A stretch of DNA of 10,654 nucleotides, from positions 1 to 10,654 of the forward strand of contig DMCR01000058.1 of NCBI GenBank assembly GCA_003445735.1. The letters are read 5' to 3'. The position numbers and the translations under genes were made by a program. Shown here in pieces: positions 8,301 through 10,654 of the stretch (position 1 is the stretch's first letter; every line of letters begins with the position of its first letter). This DNA is from Cryomorphaceae bacterium. GTDB lineage: Bacteria; Bacteroidota; Bacteroidia; Flavobacteriales; Schleiferiaceae. The notes below the pieces were generated by a model, which was given only the letters and a program-made list of their open reading frames with translations, made no database searches and was not told the DNA's origin.

Positions 8301-8533
8301 TTCGCGCTCACCCACAAACCACCGCTGGCAGATCCTGCATAGATTGTTGTAGGAATTTGAGGATGCACAGTTATGCAAGTCACACGTCCACTCATCCCGG
8401 CAGGGCCTATATTTCGTACGCTGAGCCCATCCATAATATGGGTGAGTGGGTTTGGTTTTTCTTGGCCATTGACGGTTAGGGACAATGAAAATAAGGCGAC
8501 AATCAAAAGCAAGCCCTTCATCCTTTTATTCAT
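5375..8533 (-). CDS. Exported Asp-box (BNR/VPS10-sortilin-like) beta-propeller protein
   Basis: A 1052-residue protein with a signal peptide (MNKRMKGLLLIVALFSLSLT, cleavage near residues 23-24). Residues about 35-740 are beta-propeller with ten Asp-box motifs (S/T-x-D/N-x-G-x-x-W) at roughly 76, 130, 180, 238, 289, 335, 379, 519, 587 and 686; the last, SVNGGISY, has Tyr for Trp. The count and spacing suggest two propellers in tandem, as in VPS10/sortilin and GH74-type folds. Residues about 795-885 look like a beta-sandwich ending LPGTYTVAMNWDG, and about 890-965 are helical, possibly coiled coil. No T9SS sorting domain and no lipobox are visible, so a periplasmic or otherwise exported location is inferred. 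Such proteins are often labelled glycosyl hydrolase or VPS10-domain protein, but I see no identifiable catalytic residues, so the activity is unassigned. The ATG at 8533 is preferred; Met5 is an alternative. The gene is monocistronic in appearance and converges on the M43 gene. Confidence 0.88.
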   Translation of the reverse strand: MNKRMKGLLLIVALFSLSLTVNGQEKPNPLTHIMDGLSVRNIGPAGMSGRVTCITVHPQIPTTIYAGSASGGLWVSANNGQSWSPLFQNEKVASIGAIAIDPSHPDIIYIGTGEGNPRNSQTSGYGIYKSYDGGQSWECLGLEKTRTIHRILINPSNTDEIYVGATGSAWGDSPRGVYKSTDGGKNWTQSLYIDGKTGAGDLVMDPNNPKKLIANMWEYRREPWFFTSGGPLGGLFITYDGGEHWKKLGEKDGLPKGDLGRIGLGIAPSNSNIVYALVETEKKNGVYKSTNGGKNWFKVTESEQVGNRPFYYADLRVDPQNPDRVYSLWTYVTRSDDGGKNWKTITPYNRIHPDHQAMWINPANPAHIIEGNDGGMNISYDYGESWHFVENLPLAQFYHINVDDQLPYNVYGGMQDNGSWMGPAYSLTIDGIRNEEWSELFFGDGFDVVPIPGRIDAVYAQSQEGNVGLVNTETGYTELIKPTHPDGVRLRWHWNAPIALDPHQPQTSLYFGSQFLHKSTDNGKNWAIISPDLTTNNTEKQKQLESGGLTYDVTGAENHTCLIAIAPSDLDQNVIWTGSDDGKLHVTMDGGANWVDLSKKLKDLPEGSWIPQIRASDYDKGTAWVVANDYRRNNWSAYLFKIEEYGKKVTRVVDDSDIFGPILSVWQDPVQPKLLFVGGEYGLYVSVNGGISYNKWTDAVPTVQVMDLAFQDREKDLVLGTFGRGAWVIDDIEPLRVLAAGNGLSKPTFFEPPTAYQWERRQSPGVRFAGMSTFRGDNRPFGARLSAYLPEVAEDNKKKLRVDYQNEGGDTIYTQYIRVKEAGLQNWRWAMWEKGTEYPEFKVRKEGKEQSDRRGAPVLPGTYTVAMNWDGQTASQPLKVEYDYRMETWVTDEDLAARREAFKAIEGIEVDLDLAVQSLAQANENIERLQALLQREPYASDSSLVDTVKATAKALEAARHHVFGKKETKGYFEQPEVWSSQWGSSLWQLLSSSRAWGSNEQALFDQLSKRTDEATQTVMTFLIEDYNGLLEYLKEHPVDIMVPTETEKEIRK
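7648..8008 (-). repeat. Asp-box coding repeats similar at DNA level
   Basis: Stretches around 7648-7682 and 7974-8008 are near-identical on the plus strand (TTTCCGCCGT, then CGT.CTCTTATACAC), both coding for the segment VYKST.GGKNW. A third, more diverged copy lies near 6960-6990. They are internal propeller-blade repeats within the gene at 5375-8533, not mobile DNA. DNA-level similarity suggests strong constraint, recent duplication or gene conversion between blades. Confidence 0.6.
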
Positions 8534-8743
8534 ATTAGAAATTTTTAAGTAGTATTTATTCTATTCTTTGAGTTAGAAACTAACATATGATTTGTTCCCG
8601 GGTTCAATATGGTAGACTCTATTTGTACCGCCCCAACATTGCTGACTTATTTTTACACCAAATGTTGAGGAATGAAAAACTACTGATAATTAAAACATTA
8701 CTTCCTAAAACTATGAATTGCTCGTTACTCATTACGATCAATT
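8534..8743. other. AT-rich intergenic stretch upstream of the propeller gene
   Basis: No convincing gene is visible. It contains a 7-bp inverted repeat, CAACATT (8634-8640) with AATGTTG (8661-8667) around a 20-nt loop; no U-tract follows on either strand, so it is not a terminator. A small inverted repeat, GTTAGaaaCTAAC, lies at 8572-8584, about 40 nt upstream of the propeller start. The promoter of the propeller gene must lie here if it is monocistronic, but I see no good match to TAnnTTTG. Confidence 0.5.
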
Positions 8744-8922
8744 TTAAATGAGAAAAATATCCTTATTCCCATTATGATATTCAATAATTGGCTCAATAAT
8801 AAACCCACCATTAGCATTTTTGTAGTGATAAAAGCCATCTATGATCGGTTGTTGTTGCAAAAGTTTTACTTCACAGTTATCGTTTTATCCGTCTTTATCT
8901 TAACGGAAGTAACCTCGTTATT
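8744..8922 (-). pseudogene. Frameshifted 3' remnant of the tandem lectin gene
   Basis: Past the TAA that ends the lectin frame (8918-8920), protein-like reading continues on the same strand in two other frames. Frame two (8922 down to a TAA at 8866-8868) reads NNEVTSVKIKTDKTITVK. Frame three (8884 down to the TAA at 8744-8746) is open for 46 codons, beginning NDNCEVKLLQQQPIIDGFYH and continuing through KNANGGF, EPIIEYHNGN and KDIFLI. The switches fall at A5 (8921-8925) and A4 (8883-8886) as read on the minus strand. Correcting one base at each joins everything into a single tail of about 60 extra residues. Either the gene has decayed at its 3' end or the sequence contains homopolymer errors. 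I recognise no named domain in the tail. Confidence 0.6.
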
Positions 8923-9988
8923 TTTCCTTTTGTCTTGAATTCATTTCACTAACTGACAACACTTTACCAACAAAAAGTAAAGAACCAAATATTCTTCTAA
9001 ATGGAATTCTTTTTATTTTTTTCGAATCTTTACGTTTAATATCATTATCCCCAAAGTAATCAACTGATTCTTCTATTATCGGCAGTTCATAAACTGCAGA
9101 AAATTGACAATCTTCTGAGATGTCGTTCCATTGTTGTCCATGTGAGATTGGGGTCATATGAACTCTGTTCTCTGATTTTTGATAATTATCAGGCTGGTTT
9201 TTTATCCAGTTTGTGTAAGACCACTTTTCACCACTGCTCCAGTACCAATGGTCGGCACCAGTATCGTTTCCACATCCTTTTCTGACGCCTCCTATCCAAA
9301 CACTTACTCCGGTTGAGACTTCCTTAACTTTATTGTTTTCAACAGCATTGGAAATAGAAGCTAGGTTGCCACCCATTGCAATAGCACGATTATTATGCTC
9401 GGCCCAAGTCATTTTCTCTGGAATAAACTTGTAATAGCTTAATGGTTGATTATTAATTTCATTTTGTTTGCTTTTTGTATCGTGAGTTACCAATGAAGTA
9501 GAGGGTATCTCATATATTGCGGAAAGTTCATGTAATGAGGACGCATCATTCCATTCTCCATTTTCCCATAACATCACTCGGTTTTCATCATATTCTGAGA
9601 ATGGGTCATGACTACTTGGACTGTTGTTGGGTTCTCCTGCTCGCCAGTTAGTGTAAGACCAATCTTTCCCGTTGGACCATTTCCAATGATCAGGTCCAGG
9701 TCCATTACCACAACCTTTTCGAATTCCTCCAACCCATACAATCTCTCCACCCGCTACTCTTCTTACTTGTTCATTCTCACCAGCATTGGTGATGCATGCC
9801 AGATTTCCACCCATACTTGCTGCTCGTTTTTTATGCTCATCCCAGGTCATTTTTTCTGGAATGTATCTGTAAAAGCTTATAAATTGGGACCTTGTTATTT
9901 CATTTTGCCCGATGAGTGCGAAGCCAATAAATGTAAAAAACAAAAACAGGTTTGTTTTTCTTGATAAGAATATGAGTAATGTATTCAT
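8918..9988 (-). CDS. Exported protein with two tandem C-type lectin-like domains (C-terminus probably frameshifted)
   Basis: The product has 356 residues from the ATG at 9986-9988. An in-frame TTG two codons earlier is less likely, since the ATG begins a signal peptide (MNTLLIFLSRKTNLFLFFTF, cleavage near GQ, about residue 28). Two C-type lectin-like domains follow, about 38-161 and 184-302, repeating with a period of about 146 residues (IPEKMTW marks the start of each). Each has WVGG/WIGG, GCGN, DHW.WS, SYTNW and a WND motif (146-148 and 287-289). In the long-loop sugar site, domain 1 has EPN (119-121) and domain 2 has QPD (265-267). In animal lectins these tripeptides favour mannose-type and galactose-type sugars respectively. 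ENR plus WND supplies plausible calcium ligands. The tail after 305 is basic (KRKDSKKIKR) and ends abruptly at a TAA, with coding-like sequence continuing in other frames. No T9SS sorting domain is seen. Binding specificity is inferred, not shown. Confidence 0.85.
   Translation of the reverse strand: MNTLLIFLSRKTNLFLFFTFIGFALIGQNEITRSQFISFYRYIPEKMTWDEHKKRAASMGGNLACITNAGENEQVRRVAGGEIVWVGGIRKGCGNGPGPDHWKWSNGKDWSYTNWRAGEPNNSPSSHDPFSEYDENRVMLWENGEWNDASSLHELSAIYEIPSTSLVTHDTKSKQNEINNQPLSYYKFIPEKMTWAEHNNRAIAMGGNLASISNAVENNKVKEVSTGVSVWIGGVRKGCGNDTGADHWYWSSGEKWSYTNWIKNQPDNYQKSENRVHMTPISHGQQWNDISEDCQFSAVYELPIIEESVDYFGDNDIKRKDSKKIKRIPFRRIFGSLLFVGKVLSVSEMNSRQKEK
9080..9877 (-). repeat. Tandem duplication encoding the two lectin domains
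   Basis: The segments 9506-9877 (domain 1) and 9080-9439 (domain 2) encode homologous domains and keep visible DNA similarity, for example CATTTTYTCTGGAAT at the start of each and the stretch coding for RKGCGN. Conserved blocks recur at about 438 bp. This is an internal gene duplication that has since diverged, notably at the EPN/QPD site and in loop length: domain 1 carries a longer Ser/Pro-rich insertion after EPN. Confidence 0.75.
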
Positions 9989-10149
9989 TGTCAATTGATT
10001 AATGAATGATCGTGACCAATTATTATGCCATCAATTAATTTTTGTACTTCCAAAAGTTAAGTAGCCAAAAAAAATCTGAATAAAGCTTAAAATTGAAAAT
10101 GAGAATGTTACGATGAGGTTTAAGGGGTAAGAATAACCACTCCGTAATG

Positions 10150-10654
10150 TTACTCCACTGTGACCGATTTTGCTAAGTTACGAGGACGGTCCACATCACA
10201 ACCGCGCATGACAGCAATATAGTAGCTCAAAAGCTGTAGCGGTATGACTGTCAGAAGTGGGGTTAATGCTTCCAAGGTTGCCGGTATTTCAATAACGTGA
10301 TCCGTAGAATCCAAAAGCTCTTTATCCCCTTCCGTAACTACCGCAATGACCTTTCCTTCACGGGCTTTCACTTCTTGAACGTTGCTCACGAGCTTTTCGT
10401 AATGTCCATTATTTGGCGCCACCACTACTACCGGCATGTTTTCGTCAATCAAGGCAATAGGACCGTGCTTCATTTCTGCTGCAGGATAACCCTCGGCGTG
10501 GATGTAGGAGATTTCTTTCAGCTTCAATGCCCCTTCAAGGGCGATTGGGAAGTTGACGCCACGACCAAGGTATAGGAAGTTGGTGGCGTCCTTGTACAAT
10601 CTTGAAATCTGTTCGATCAGTTCCTTACTTTCAAGCACTTTCTCAATCTTCTTA
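10150..10654 (-). CDS. glmS: Glutamine--fructose-6-phosphate aminotransferase (isomerizing), C-terminal part
   Basis: GlmS makes glucosamine-6-phosphate from fructose-6-phosphate and glutamine, the entry step to UDP-GlcNAc for peptidoglycan and lipopolysaccharide. The visible 167 codons cover most of the second SIS (isomerase) domain; the full enzyme has about 610 residues, so the 5' end lies beyond the window. The frame is open to the window edge (KKIEKVLESKEL), so an internal GTG near 10638 is not the start. Motifs match the family closely: GRGVNFPIALEGALKLKEIS with the catalytic Glu of LKE, YIHAEGYPAAEMKHGPIALI with the catalytic His, VVVAPNNGHYEKL, and the hallmark C-terminus DVDRPRNLAKSVTVE with the active-site Lys. 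It ends at TAA (10150-10152) with no strong terminator before the lectin gene 161 bp downstream on the same strand. Confidence 0.98.
   Translation of the reverse strand, partial: KKIEKVLESKELIEQISRLYKDATNFLYLGRGVNFPIALEGALKLKEISYIHAEGYPAAEMKHGPIALIDENMPVVVVAPNNGHYEKLVSNVQEVKAREGKVIAVVTEGDKELLDSTDHVIEIPATLEALTPLLTVIPLQLLSYYIAVMRGCDVDRPRNLAKSVTVE

Noticed and set aside
8087..8479. 130-codon open frame on the plus strand and several others within 5500-8500
   Set aside because: All lie antisense or out of frame inside the Asp-box propeller gene, whose repeats are clear; no independent evidence of coding.
8634..8667. Inverted repeat CAACATT/AATGTTG considered as a terminator for the lectin gene
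   Set aside because: The loop is 20 nt and no U-tract follows on either strand; the minus strand continues into GGGCGG.
8619..8732. 37-codon minus-strand frame (MSNEQFIVLGSN...) with a possible hydrophobic segment
   Set aside because: Too short, in AT-rich DNA where such frames arise by chance, with no recognisable family or start signal. Kept only as a remote small-protein possibility.
9608..9964. 118-codon plus-strand frame
   Set aside because: Antisense to the first lectin domain, whose motifs are clear; composition is that of a shadow frame.
9989..10149. Search for a promoter or terminator between glmS and the lectin gene
   Set aside because: TAACTTTT (minus strand, near 10050-10060) resembles a -7 element but has no TTG at a suitable distance, and no GC stem with a U-tract follows glmS. 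Not reported as a feature.
8534..10149. Mobile element carrying the lectin gene
   Set aside because: No transposase, integrase, terminal repeats or tRNA were found at the borders; AT-richness alone is not enough.
1..10654. CRISPR arrays, tRNA or rRNA genes
   Set aside because: No regularly spaced repeats and no cloverleaf or rRNA-like sequence seen on either strand.

Overview
The window comes from a member of the Bacteroidota, most likely Flavobacteriales. Three things support this: the gene order rplM-rpsI-rpsB-tsf followed by pyrH, a secreted metalloprotease with a type IX secretion (T9SS) C-terminal sorting domain, and a probable promoter resembling the flavobacterial TTG / TAnnTTTG pattern. 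Start sites show no obvious Shine-Dalgarno sequence, as is usual in this phylum. I cannot name the genus from sequence alone.

Layout. Positions 1-3089 (minus strand) hold a translation cluster: rplM (L13), rpsI (S9), rpsB (S2), tsf (EF-Ts) and then the N-terminal 140 codons of pyrH (UMP kinase, cut by the window edge). A possible structured leader and promoter lie upstream of rplM. A hairpin separates rpsB from tsf, and a strong intrinsic terminator follows tsf. Positions 3265-5301 (plus strand) encode a secreted M43 cytophagalysin/pappalysin-like zinc metalloprotease with a PKD domain and a T9SS sorting domain. It converges on a 1052-residue Asp-box (BNR/VPS10-like) beta-propeller protein on the minus strand (5375-8533), and the two genes share one bidirectional terminator (5340-5369).

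Positions 8534-10149 are visibly more AT-rich and hold a secreted protein with two tandem C-type lectin-like domains. The first carries the EPN sugar-specificity tripeptide and the second carries QPD. The gene appears to be broken near its 3' end: the reading continues downstream in two other frames, with both switches at short A-runs, so an intact version would be about 60 residues longer. The window ends with the C-terminal 167 codons of glmS (10150-10654, minus strand).

How the genes relate: the left third is core translation and nucleotide metabolism. The three middle genes encode exported proteins (protease, propeller protein, lectin) that would act in the envelope or outside the cell. 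Nothing beyond proximity shows that these three work as one system. The most notable points are the EPN/QPD lectin pair, its frameshifted tail and the rplM leader.
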